Shown here piece after piece: positions 43,355 to 52,087 of a stretch of 64,000 bases of DNA. The position numbers and the translations under genes were made by a program. The notes under the pieces were generated by a model, which was not told the DNA's origin, did not search any database, and saw only the letters and a list, made by a program, of their open reading frames with translations. Positions within the stretch are counted from its first letter, which is position 1. Each line of letters begins with the position of its first letter. Origin of the DNA: Clostridium sp. chh4-2 (GTDB lineage: Bacteria; Bacillota; Clostridia; Lachnospirales; Lachnospiraceae); assembly GCF_002899675.1 (NCBI RefSeq), contig NZ_PKUU01000004.1, forward strand, positions 246,372-310,371, in the 5' to 3' direction.

Positions 43355-44232
43355 CTCACGTTCTCCTTTATAAAACGCACAATCAGTTCCATTGCCTTTT
43401 CATATTCCGCCATCCTGTATACCGTGAATCCGTGAGACGCGCCCGGAAACCGCTTTAACGTCACCTCATTGCCCGCCTGGGCCAATTTAAGTGCAAATGC
43501 TTCCGCTTCATTGCACAGATCATCCAATCCGGCTGTAATCACTAATGTTCTGGGGAAATCCTTTAACTGCTCTTCCTCTGCCAGAACCGGAGACGCCAGG
43601 TAATTGGCCTGCTCCTCTTTTTCACAATAATAAAGATTATAAAGCCGGGCGCGTTCCACAGGAATCCCGCCTCCGCGCGCCTCCTTTTTATCCGGATCAG
43701 TCAGCAGATCCATAGGCGGATAATCTAAAACTGCAAGAGCCGGTTTAAACGCCTTTTCTGCCTTAGCAATCATACAGATTCCCGCAACCATATTTCCTCC
43801 TGCGCTGTGCCCGGTCAGTACGATCCGGCTCGTATCAATCCCCAGCTCTTTTCCCCGGGAAAATGCCCACTGCACCACATCATAGCATTCATACAAAGCC
43901 GTCGGAAACGGAAACTCCGGCGCAACCCTGTAATCCACATCCAGCGTCTTGCATCCGATTCCATAAACCAGCTTTCTGCAGTACAAATCGTCGCTGGCCG
44001 TCCTTTCCCGAATAAATCCGCCACCATGAAGATTAATAACCAGCGGCGCGGCATCATCTTTTTTAGCGCTCCGGGAAAAATACACGGTGGACTCCCCCGA
44101 TCTGGTAGGAACTTTAATAACCTGAATTTCAACCGGATACTCATCCAGTTCTTCCTGTTTTACAACTGAGGAAGTCACTTTTTTTCTCGTTTCCACCGCC
44201 ATTTTTATCATTTCTTCTCTGCTTATTTCCAT
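43351..44232 (-). CDS. Alpha/beta hydrolase, HSL-type esterase
   Basis: 293 aa from ATG 44232, or up to 305 from 44268; the former follows AGAGAGG. Hormone-sensitive-lipase motifs: oxyanion HGGG in VINLHGGGFI (about residue 75), nucleophile in LTGHSAGGNM, catalytic Asp near ITAGLDDLC and His in PGASHGF. Substrate is probably a short-chain or small ester. Lying between an anion permease and malic enzyme, it might free an acid from an ester, but that is inferred from position. Confidence 0.88.
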   Translation of the reverse strand: MEISREEMIKMAVETRKKVTSSVVKQEELDEYPVEIQVIKVPTRSGESTVYFSRSAKKDDAAPLVINLHGGGFIRERTASDDLYCRKLVYGIGCKTLDVDYRVAPEFPFPTALYECYDVVQWAFSRGKELGIDTSRIVLTGHSAGGNMVAGICMIAKAEKAFKPALAVLDYPPMDLLTDPDKKEARGGGIPVERARLYNLYYCEKEEQANYLASPVLAEEEQLKDFPRTLVITAGLDDLCNEAEAFALKLAQAGNEVTLKRFPGASHGFTVYRMAEYEKAMELIVRFIKENVR

Positions 44233-44284
44233 TATTGTCACATCCTCTCTCATCTCGGTCATAACCATTTTCTAACAAGATTTT

Positions 44285-45559
44285 TTAATAAAACGGAAAG
44301 ATAAAAGGAAGCCAGACAATCGAAAATACGGTGATAATCAACACCAACGGCAGACCGCACTTCAAATAATCCTTCATCTTATATCCTCCGGGCCCCATGA
44401 TAATCGTTTGCGCCGGGCAAGCCATCGGAGTCAGAATTGACGCACATCCGGCGATGAGCACGCCCATAACCGCCGCTCGGGGATCTACCCCGATCTTAAC
44501 CGACGCCGCGCTCACAAGAGGCACAAATATGGTTATGGTAGCGATATTGGACATAACCTGTGTTAATATTAGCGGCACGAGGAAAAATACCGCCATGATA
44601 ATATAGGGATTTGTCGTATTTCCCAAAAGCATAATCATTTTCTCAGCCACCACATCTCCCGCTCCGGTTATCTTAATGGCATCCGACAGAGGAAGCACGC
44701 CTGCAAACAAAAATACGGTCGGCAGGTGAATGGACCCCAGCGCCTCTTTTTCATTCAGCACTCCGAAAATCACCAGAAGACATGCGCCGATACACGCCAG
44801 TATGTACATCTTAATTCCAATCACATCGGCAAATATCATGGCCAGTATGGTGGCCGCTATAATAGCAATCGCCGCCTTTTCTTTCATCGGGCTTAACTTG
44901 GCTCCGGTCTCTTTTTTCTTAATATTGTCATCAAACAGCTCATTGTCTATATCAGGCAGAAGTCTTCCGGCAATCACCGCCACATAGATCAAACAGATAA
45001 TTAAAATCGGTATGCGGGCAAGGGTAAAAGACCAAATATTAAACGGTGTGGTTCCGCCCGCTTTCAGCATGACATCGCTCCATGTCATATTGCTGGCGCC
45101 CTGTCCCAAAAATGTCATTCCCGTCGCAATATTGGCGGCTACAATGGCCGGAAACAGAAGCTTGCTCCTGCTGGTTCCAATCTCATTGGCGATACCGATC
45201 AGCAACGGAAGCATAATTGCCGCTGTTGCCGTAGCGCTTGTTACAATTGCCAGAATCGACGCCACAATACTGGCCATAAGAATCAGTATTTTAGGCTTAT
45301 TCTTATAGCTGGTTACAAGCACCTGAGCGCGGTCCAGCATGGTTGTTTTCGTGATCGCTGCCCCTACGACAAACATGGCGCAGAACATGACCACATTGGT
45401 ATTGGTAAATCCGGAAAATGCTTCAGACGGAGACAAAACTCCCGTTTGGATTAATGCAAGAATAATACATGTTGAAATAAGGGAAAACGGAACTTTTCCC
45501 GACATAAATGCGATGATCGTAAGCACTAAAATAATCAGTGTGATCGTTAATGGACTCAT
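44285..45559 (-). CDS. DASS/SLC13-type anion permease
   Basis: 424 aa with two sets of helices. Signatures: NTNVVMFCAMFVVGAAI, TSATATAAIMLPLLIGIANEIG (the SNT-like motif), LGQGASNMTWSDVM, and VMSNIATITIFVPLVSAASVKIG in the second repeat. The family brings in C4-dicarboxylates, citrate or sulfate with Na+ or H+. In an operon with malic enzyme, malate or a related diacid is the best guess. Start 45559 has AGGAGGGG. Confidence 0.88.
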   Translation of the reverse strand: MSPLTITLIILVLTIIAFMSGKVPFSLISTCIILALIQTGVLSPSEAFSGFTNTNVVMFCAMFVVGAAITKTTMLDRAQVLVTSYKNKPKILILMASIVASILAIVTSATATAAIMLPLLIGIANEIGTSRSKLLFPAIVAANIATGMTFLGQGASNMTWSDVMLKAGGTTPFNIWSFTLARIPILIICLIYVAVIAGRLLPDIDNELFDDNIKKKETGAKLSPMKEKAAIAIIAATILAMIFADVIGIKMYILACIGACLLVIFGVLNEKEALGSIHLPTVFLFAGVLPLSDAIKITGAGDVVAEKMIMLLGNTTNPYIIMAVFFLVPLILTQVMSNIATITIFVPLVSAASVKIGVDPRAAVMGVLIAGCASILTPMACPAQTIIMGPGGYKMKDYLKCGLPLVLIITVFSIVWLPFIFPFY

Positions 45560-45577
45560 AAAAAACCCCTCCTACTT

Positions 45578-45641
45578 TTATTTGCAGTTCATACGCGTAT
45601 CTCCTGGTAAAAACTTTACCATATCTGCAAATAACTGTGAA
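45578..45641 (-). promoter_or_regulatory. Promoter and nested inverted repeats before the DASS-malic enzyme operon
   Basis: Minus-strand TTCACA (45641-45636), 17-base spacer and TAAAGT (45618-45613) form a promoter. TTATTTGCAG (45578-45587) and CTGCAAATAA (45625-45634) are a perfect 10-bp inverted repeat overlapping the spacer and leader, and GGTAAA-AAC-TTTACC (45606-45620) is nested inside over the -10. A likely target for the adjacent LysR protein or another regulator. Confidence 0.6.
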
Positions 45642-45676
45642 ATACTTGTTTTTTATGAGTCCATAGTTCAAATTTA

Positions 45677-46579
45677 TTACTGGTCCGCCGCCTCAAAATA
45701 CCCATGAATAAACTGAATGCATTTTTTAGCCGCCTTGCTCAGCACCCGCCCCTTCTTCCAGACAAATCCCGCTTTATAGGTCACCGGATTGTCAAGGCAG
45801 ACCGCCGTCATCTGTTCACTTCTGATCAGCGATGTAAATTCATCCCCCAGCACAAAGGATACGCCCACATTATTAGCCACCAGATTATAGGTTGTGACCA
45901 TCTGCTGCGGAATGGACAAAATATTGGGCACAAGGCCATGTTTTTGAAATTCCGCATCTATTTTCTGGCGTATATAAGAATGGGTGGGCAGATAGATGAG
46001 GGGGATACCGGCCAAATCCCCGATGGAAATGGTCTTATTTTTTGAAAGCGGATTATCATTATGAACCAAGACCTTCATCTCCCCCCGCCTGATGATAAAT
46101 GTCTCATAATCTTTCAGGATTTCCGCCTCTTCTCTCAGAACCATGTACCCCAATTCGATTTCATCCGATTTCAGCGCTTCCATGATGCCGTAGCTTCCCA
46201 ATTCCATCACCTGAAGCCGGGCCATGGGATATTTTTCCATAAAATTCCGGTACAGCACAGGCGTTACAAAGGCTCCGTTAATGGGCGCCACCCCGATATT
46301 CAGCATCCAGTCATTCGCCGCGGACATCTCCTGCATTTCCTTGACGGACCCTTCAATCCGCGCCAGAATATCCACCACTTTTTCAAGAAATATCTTACCC
46401 TCGCAGGTCAGCATCACGCTTCTTTTATCACGGACCAAAAGGGCAACTCCCAGTTCCTCTTCCATCCGCTTAATTGCAGTTGTAATGGTAGGCTGCGCCA
46501 CACAAAGCTCCTCCGCCGCCTTGGTAAAGCTCCCCGTTCGGGCCACCGCTTCAAAATACTCCAGTCTGCGAAACTCCAT
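45677..46579 (-). CDS. LysR-family regulator
   Basis: 300 aa. Winged helix in RRLEYFEAVARTGSFTKAAEELCVAQPTITTAIKRMEEELGVALLVRDKRSVMLT (residues 4-58) and a typical ligand-binding domain (LNIGVAPINGAF to the end). The 118-base gap to the DASS gene holds a promoter with inverted repeats. Placed between the LDH-like gene (19 bases upstream) and the anion permease, it most likely senses a carboxylic acid and controls the cluster. Confidence 0.93.
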   Translation of the reverse strand: MEFRRLEYFEAVARTGSFTKAAEELCVAQPTITTAIKRMEEELGVALLVRDKRSVMLTCEGKIFLEKVVDILARIEGSVKEMQEMSAANDWMLNIGVAPINGAFVTPVLYRNFMEKYPMARLQVMELGSYGIMEALKSDEIELGYMVLREEAEILKDYETFIIRRGEMKVLVHNDNPLSKNKTISIGDLAGIPLIYLPTHSYIRQKIDAEFQKHGLVPNILSIPQQMVTTYNLVANNVGVSFVLGDEFTSLIRSEQMTAVCLDNPVTYKAGFVWKKGRVLSKAAKKCIQFIHGYFEAADQ

Positions 46580-46597
46580 CTTTCCCCCATCTCTTCC

Positions 46598-47542
46598 TTA
46601 CAAAGAGGACTGCGCCTCTCTGATCACCTCAAAGGACCGCCCCAGTTCCTCAAGCTCCGAATCCGTCAAATGATATTCCACCAGCTCCTTAACCCCCTGG
46701 CTGTTGATAACAGCCGGCACGCCGGCATAAATCCCCTGCTGGCCGTATTCCCCGTGAAGCATTGCCGATACAGGAATCACTTTATTCTCATCCCTTAAAA
46801 TAGCATTTACGATCTGAACCGTTATGGATGCGATTCCAAATGTAGTCGCCCCCTTTGCATTGACGATCCGGTACGCGATCTTAGCCGTATTCTCCTTCAC
46901 TTTATCAATGTCAAATTCTTTCAGCCTGTCCTGGTTGTCCTGAAGAATCTCCAGAAACTTCTTTCCTCCCACCGTCACCTGGCTCCACGGTATCATCTGG
47001 GAATCCCCATGTTCTCCCATGCAGAGCGCATAGACGCTCTGAGGATCCACATGCATCACATCTGCCAGATGATAGCGGAGACGTGCGGAATCCAGCGCTG
47101 TTCCCGTTCCGATCACCTTGGATTCCGGCAGCCCGGACAGCTTCTGCACATACCAGCTGATCACATCCACCGGATTGGTAATCACCACAATGCTGCCGTT
47201 AAACCCGCTTTCCATAATAGCCGGAACCACCCCATTCATAATTCCGGCCGCCTTGCCAAGCATATCCAGCCTGGTCTGCCCTTTAATATACGGAAGTGCA
47301 GCTGCGATTACAACCACATCGGCATCTTTACACTCCCCATAAGTTCCGGCTTGTACATGCATCTTGCTTCCGCTGTACCCCAGAGAATGCTGCAGATCCG
47401 TAGCCTCCGCCCACGCCTTTTCCTCATTCAGGTCTATGAGCACCAGATCATCGCAAACCTGCCCCATAACCAGATTAAATGCTGTCGCCGCCCCTACGGA
47501 ACCAATTCCTACAATCACCACTTTGCTTCTACCAATTGCCAT
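46598..47542 (-). CDS. Lactate/malate dehydrogenase family protein with unusual specificity loop
   Basis: 314 aa from ATG 47542. Rossmann start VVIVGIGSVGAATAFNL, NAD-selective Asp in LVLIDLN, TNPVDV, GTGTALDSARLRYHLAD (Asp/Arg of substrate binding) and GEHGDSQ with the proton-relay His; KGATTFGIA is LDH-like. The specificity loop, QKPGETR in LDH and RKPGMxR in MDH, reads YIKGQTR, so the residue equivalent to Gln102 appears to be Tyr. The true substrate may be another 2-oxoacid. With malic enzyme in the same cluster, pyruvate reduction to lactate would balance NADH. Confidence 0.88.
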   Translation of the reverse strand: MAIGRSKVVIVGIGSVGAATAFNLVMGQVCDDLVLIDLNEEKAWAEATDLQHSLGYSGSKMHVQAGTYGECKDADVVVIAAALPYIKGQTRLDMLGKAAGIMNGVVPAIMESGFNGSIVVITNPVDVISWYVQKLSGLPESKVIGTGTALDSARLRYHLADVMHVDPQSVYALCMGEHGDSQMIPWSQVTVGGKKFLEILQDNQDRLKEFDIDKVKENTAKIAYRIVNAKGATTFGIASITVQIVNAILRDENKVIPVSAMLHGEYGQQGIYAGVPAVINSQGVKELVEYHLTDSELEELGRSFEVIREAQSSL

Positions 47543-47566
47543 AATTACTCCTTTCTTCTCCAAACG

Positions 47567-47811
47567 GATTCGTGTATCAAAAGGTCTTGCCCCTGCAAAT
47601 TGTCTGAATTGTTTGCCAGGGTTCGGAATTAAGGACTCCTAAGACCGCCGGATTTTGCTAAAAGCGAGACGAAAATGCAGAACTCGCTGCGCTCAAACAT
47701 GCTGTCATTTTCGTCTCAACGCAAGATCCGGCAGTCTAAGGATTCCTAAATTCCTGCACATGCAAACCATTCAGACAATTTGCAGGGGCAAGACCTTTTG
47801 ACACATGAATC
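47567..47811. repeat. Long imperfect inverted repeat (245 bp) between ldh-like and ABC genes
   Basis: Left arm from 47567 (GATTCGTGTATCAAAAGGTC...) and right arm ending 47811 are reverse complements over about 110 bases with scattered mismatches; the stretch AAAAGGTCTTGCCCCTGCAA and its complement are exact. The tip is GAGACGAAAATG ... CATTTTCGTCTC with a 28-base loop. It fills nearly all of the 286-base gap, so the ldh promoter and the end of the ABC operon must lie in or next to it. It carries no gene. A miniature mobile (MITE-like) or palindromic repeat element is likely. Confidence 0.8.
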
Positions 47812-47828
47812 CCATATATCATAAAATC

Positions 47829-48872
47829 CTAAAACATTTTCAAATAATAATACGGCAAAAACAGCTTCTGCACCATTTTAATTTCAGGCATCCACTGGCC
47901 CACATCTAAAAATACAGGGCAGAGAATTAAACTCCCTATGATGAAAAATGGGATCAGACAGCAGATAACCGCCCCATTCCTCACCACACTTTTCAAAAGG
48001 AATGCAAACAGGGAAACAGACACCGCGTAGACCGCCATGCACGCCGCCTCATATCCGAACCGCCCCATATTCCCGGTCACCTTTAAGGAAATCAAGCCGG
48101 AAACTGCGGCCAGCATAACCGGCGATAATACGGATGCCGCCTTACACCATATCTTCAGAGAATAGGGAACCGGAATATAAAGCCCTTTTTTCTCGTCCTC
48201 CAGCAGCATAACCGCTGCAAATATACCGGAAATGAAGACCATAACTGCGGCCACCCCCCGGACCGGAAATCCGGTTTTCACCGAAACTTCCTCCATATTA
48301 CCTCCATCCATTGTATCATAGGCAAAAGCAAATGTGCTGTGATTCGTCTGATACACATCAAATAAATTTTCCAGCTCATTCCATGCCAGATCCTTATCGA
48401 GCGGTTCAAATGCCTGTTCCTCCACCGCATAATTTTTTAACAGCAGTCTTCCATACTGCTCCATCAAAGCCGCAAACACCACTTCAGAAGCCAGCGGCGA
48501 TACCACAGTGGAAGGAGAGGTACACAAACCGATGCTCCGCCTGTATTTCTCCGCATTCATCCTTTCTTCCAGATCTTTATAAAATATATAACCGCATTCC
48601 GCCCGTTTGGAAGACACCTCATTTTCAAGCTCTTCTACAGAATCGCACCGGTAAAATTCAAACACGCCGCCTTTTTCCGTCAGCGTATCCGCCGTCCGCT
48701 CCGCCAGGTCTCCCCCTTCCACATAAAGAGCGATCCTGACTCCTTCCTCCCCGCCGGACTCAGCCTTCTTCGCCCCGTATAAAACGAGAGGCAGAAGCAG
48801 GAGAAGAATCAGATAACCCGGATGTTTCAGCTGCCTTTTACAGGAAAGGCAAAACCATGTCCATATTCTCAT
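47829..48872 (-). CDS. ABC-2 type permease subunit B
   Basis: 347 aa from ATG 48872 (GGGAGGCGG upstream), overlapping the preceding stop as ATGA. A first helix (about 18-33), a large extracytoplasmic domain (35-225) and about five more helices (VAAVMVFISGIFAAVMLLEDE, VTGNMGRFGYEAACMAVYAVSVSLFAFLL). ABC-2 permeases of this shape (ABC2_membrane_3-like) export peptides, lipids or drugs. Forms a heterodimer with the next gene by position. Confidence 0.82.
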   Translation of the reverse strand: MRIWTWFCLSCKRQLKHPGYLILLLLLPLVLYGAKKAESGGEEGVRIALYVEGGDLAERTADTLTEKGGVFEFYRCDSVEELENEVSSKRAECGYIFYKDLEERMNAEKYRRSIGLCTSPSTVVSPLASEVVFAALMEQYGRLLLKNYAVEEQAFEPLDKDLAWNELENLFDVYQTNHSTFAFAYDTMDGGNMEEVSVKTGFPVRGVAAVMVFISGIFAAVMLLEDEKKGLYIPVPYSLKIWCKAASVLSPVMLAAVSGLISLKVTGNMGRFGYEAACMAVYAVSVSLFAFLLKSVVRNGAVICCLIPFFIIGSLILCPVFLDVGQWMPEIKMVQKLFLPYYYLKMF

Positions 48873-50065
48873 AGCCGCCTCCCATTCCATCTCTGTGCCA
48901 GCGAAGCCCCGGAATAAAATACAGCCGCAGCTACAAAAAGGCGAAACAGTGACCATACCGATAAGGAAGATGTGAGCAGACGCCTAATCGCGTCCATCAT
49001 CCAGCTGACCGGAAGATAGCCTGCAAGCTTCGTCAATCCCCCCGGAAGAAAAACAGAAGGCACAATGCCGCCCGCTATGAAAAGCATTCCCACCGAGCAC
49101 AGAAAGATTCCCATCACGCCTGCCATGCGGTTTCCGCAAAACTCATAGATAAATACAATCATAGAAGCTGCCGCCAGACAAATCAATACTATGACCGCAA
49201 AAAGCTGTAAGCTCCATTCTAAAAATCCAAAAACACATGCCCCGGCCGCTGTCAAAAATGCCGCAAGGAGCAAAAGTACAGTGACGGACAGCAGACTGCA
49301 AAATGTCTGTTTCCAGCTTCCGATTCCCATCATTTCCAGCTTCTGCTGCAAAACCCCATTTTTTTTCTTAACAATCATAGACGCAGGTATCCCGCAAAGA
49401 AGCAAAAACAACACAAATGCAGAAATACCATAAAACTGCAGCGTTGTCAGATCGCCTGTAACCGATACCTGGTAATCGTCAAAATAAGTATTTCTCGGCA
49501 GACTGTAATTCAAAAACATCTTATTAATATCCCCATTGACCCGGTATATCTTATCCATCATGTCATACTGCATACAAAGATTGTCCGCCGCATAGATGGC
49601 CGCCTGCGCAATCCCCAGAATCTGAGCACCGGAATCCGCCAGTTCCTTGAATATGGCCGCCTCAATCCCGGTAGACTTTGGAAATATAATGGTGGCCGGC
49701 GTATTGGTTCCGTCAATAATCCCTTCTATCATATGATCCGGAACCACAATGAGGGCGGATAACTCCCCCTGCTCCATTTCCCGTCTTCCCTGTTCCAAAT
49801 CCACATACCTAAGATCACAGATGCTCTGTACGCTGTCCATCTCTCCCAGAATATACATAACCTTTTCCGCAAGCTCATCCTTTTCCGGCAATACCATCCC
49901 GATCTGAATCCGTCCCGCAACGCTGTCACCATAAATCATATTACTAGCAGAAAAAGCAATTGTGCCAAGCAAAAATGCCAGCACAACTGCTCCTCCTATA
50001 AAATATGGTAATTTACGGCAAGTTTTTTTAAGCTCAAGCTGTAAATAAACCAAAAACATCCTCAT
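48869..50065 (-). CDS. ABC-2 type permease subunit A
   Basis: 398 aa from ATG 50065 (MRMFLVYLQLELKKT, GAGG six bases ahead); a start at 50077 is possible. One N-terminal helix, an extracytoplasmic domain of about 150 residues and five to six C-terminal helices, including GVMGIFLCSVGMLFIAGGIVPSVFLPGGLTKLAGYLPVSWMMDAIRRLL, the typical ABC-2 ending. Same plan as the following permease; the two plus the ATPase at 52088 make a complete exporter. Confidence 0.85.
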   Translation of the reverse strand: MRMFLVYLQLELKKTCRKLPYFIGGAVVLAFLLGTIAFSASNMIYGDSVAGRIQIGMVLPEKDELAEKVMYILGEMDSVQSICDLRYVDLEQGRREMEQGELSALIVVPDHMIEGIIDGTNTPATIIFPKSTGIEAAIFKELADSGAQILGIAQAAIYAADNLCMQYDMMDKIYRVNGDINKMFLNYSLPRNTYFDDYQVSVTGDLTTLQFYGISAFVLFLLLCGIPASMIVKKKNGVLQQKLEMMGIGSWKQTFCSLLSVTVLLLLAAFLTAAGACVFGFLEWSLQLFAVIVLICLAAASMIVFIYEFCGNRMAGVMGIFLCSVGMLFIAGGIVPSVFLPGGLTKLAGYLPVSWMMDAIRRLLTSSLSVWSLFRLFVAAAVFYSGASLAQRWNGRRL

Positions 50066-50092
50066 CTTTATCCTCATTTCCGCATGGATTTC

Positions 50093-52066
50093 TTAATTGA
50101 GTTTGCCAATAAGTCCGAATATTTTCATATATGCAGACTGAATAAGATTCGTCCAATCGCTTTCTGTTGCAGCCAGAATATCAAACGGCTCGCCTTCCAG
50201 ATCTTCTACTTCATCCTCCATCGGCGCGATGGAATAATAACCAGACAGTTCAAGCAAATCCATTCCACCCGAAGAAATCATAATGGAATCAGCGTCAGCC
50301 CTAAATCCTTTGCCCTTTTCCAAATCGTCAATTGCTCCTGAGACAGACATCTTAAACATCTCACTGCCGTTGTCATATCCGGATAACATGAGATCATAAT
50401 CGCCCTTTTCCACATTATAGCTTCCGCTGTAAGCAATTTCTACCAGCTCATCATCAAAATCAAGGCCAAAATCCACATCACAGGTAAGGTCTTTCTTATC
50501 ATATTTTCCTTCTTTTGCAAATGTAATTTCGCCCTTTTCACCATCCACATCCAATGTGAAAGAAGCCGTCATGTTCTGTGTCAGATATGCTCCGCCGTTC
50601 ATCTCCACTTTCAGCCCCAGCACCGCATGGGAATCATCCTCATTGGTAAGCCCTGTTTCCGCTTCAAGAGAAATCATTCTGCCCTGTTTATCCAGATAAA
50701 CAGTAACCTTAACTTCATCATCCATGCTGTCGTCCAGAATTTTAATAAGCTCTGTGCTGCCCTCATCCATGGCATCCCACATCTCATTTACCAATGTTTC
50801 TCCATCATACAGATCCCCATAAATACTGGAACCGTACATCTGATTCGACAAATTCATAACCTGGCTGTAATATTCAATCAGCTCCTGTTTCAGCGATTCG
50901 TCATCCAACAGAAACTGACAGGATTCGTCCACGAACTGAATCAGATTGTCTTTTGAAACCACCATGTCAAATCCTCTGCAGGTTACTTCTTTACCATCCA
51001 CTTTGAATTTTTTCTTCTCGGAAATTTTTTCCACTTTTATGCTGTCCTTCAGCTTTTTGAAGGAATCGTTCTCTTTATCAAAACGCTCTTTCAGCCCGGC
51101 AAAATCGATGGGGCCTGTGGAATCAGGAGTATACAGGTTCTGGCAGTATTCAATATAATTCTTGAAAGCGTCCATATCAACTCCGCTTTCGGCAATATAT
51201 TTGCCTAAATACGGTGAACGTTCAATCTGCCCCGCCAAATCATCCGCATAATTCAAAACAAACACTTCATCAAACAAATCCGGTATGGACGCTTTGAAAT
51301 TCGTGTCGTCATAATACATTTTAAAATTTGTAAAATTAACTCCGCCGTAAATGATGCCCAGATTCAGAGAACCCACCTGTTTCTCCAGATCATTTTTCTC
51401 AGACATATCAAATCCGGCGCCCTCAAGACCGCTAAGCCCCAGCACGTTATCCTTTACTAAAGTCAGACCTAATCCATAATCCGTGCTGGATTTCTGTGCA
51501 TTTTTAAATATATCGGAAAAACCGAAGATCTCTTCTGCCGGCTTCACCTCTTCTGATGAGTATACGCTTTTAAACGCATCAAATACTTCCGCCTTAGGAT
51601 CCTTTTTCTGCATCCCAAAGAATGCGGCTGCGGCAACACCCACAACAACAACTGCTACGGCTGCAGCGATAATAATCCCTTTGCCCTTTTTCTTCTTAGG
51701 CATCTCAGGCTCTGTCGGAACAGTAAATACAGGTGCTGATATCATCGGTGCCGTTGTATCCGCTTCTAAAGTCTCTGTCTTTTTTTCGTCCTCATATTCA
51801 GAAGCTTCCAATACAGGTTCCGCTTCCGCTCCTGATTCCATTCCTGCTTCCGTCTTATTATCCGTTTCAGCGCTGTCGCCCCAGTCGATCTTACGCTCTG
51901 TCAGATCCGGCATTTCCGGCATCTTAACGCCGTCCGCTTGATTTTCCGGCTCCTCATTTGTGGAAGCGGTCTCCGCCTGAGTCTGGTTATTCATCAGTTT
52001 ACTGCCGCAGGACGTACAAAATTTCGCATTTTCTTCATTTTCCATGTTGCAATTAGGACATTTCAT
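50093..52066 (-). CDS. Zinc-ribbon, single-pass protein with large extracytoplasmic domain
   Basis: 657 aa from ATG 52066. A zinc ribbon CPNCNMENEENAKFCTSCGSKL (residues 3-24), an acidic disordered linker, a membrane helix (IIIAAAVAVVVVGVAAAAFFGM, about 130-151), then a 500-residue outer domain of repeated beta strands with DUF6583-like appearance (SLNLGIIYGGVNFTNFKMYYDD, NMTASFTLDVDGEKGEITFAKEG). It lies between the ATPase and permease genes of an ABC exporter, so it probably acts as an accessory or substrate-contact subunit. Function not known. Confidence 0.75.
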   Translation of the reverse strand: MKCPNCNMENEENAKFCTSCGSKLMNNQTQAETASTNEEPENQADGVKMPEMPDLTERKIDWGDSAETDNKTEAGMESGAEAEPVLEASEYEDEKKTETLEADTTAPMISAPVFTVPTEPEMPKKKKGKGIIIAAAVAVVVVGVAAAAFFGMQKKDPKAEVFDAFKSVYSSEEVKPAEEIFGFSDIFKNAQKSSTDYGLGLTLVKDNVLGLSGLEGAGFDMSEKNDLEKQVGSLNLGIIYGGVNFTNFKMYYDDTNFKASIPDLFDEVFVLNYADDLAGQIERSPYLGKYIAESGVDMDAFKNYIEYCQNLYTPDSTGPIDFAGLKERFDKENDSFKKLKDSIKVEKISEKKKFKVDGKEVTCRGFDMVVSKDNLIQFVDESCQFLLDDESLKQELIEYYSQVMNLSNQMYGSSIYGDLYDGETLVNEMWDAMDEGSTELIKILDDSMDDEVKVTVYLDKQGRMISLEAETGLTNEDDSHAVLGLKVEMNGGAYLTQNMTASFTLDVDGEKGEITFAKEGKYDKKDLTCDVDFGLDFDDELVEIAYSGSYNVEKGDYDLMLSGYDNGSEMFKMSVSGAIDDLEKGKGFRADADSIMISSGGMDLLELSGYYSIAPMEDEVEDLEGEPFDILAATESDWTNLIQSAYMKIFGLIGKLN

Positions 52067-52087
52067 CACTCGGTCTCCCCTTATCTT

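Noticed and set aside
51483..51941. Plus-strand frame opposite the zinc-ribbon gene
   Set aside because: Ser/Thr/Ala-rich shadow of the acidic and low-complexity coding strand, without a ribosome site.
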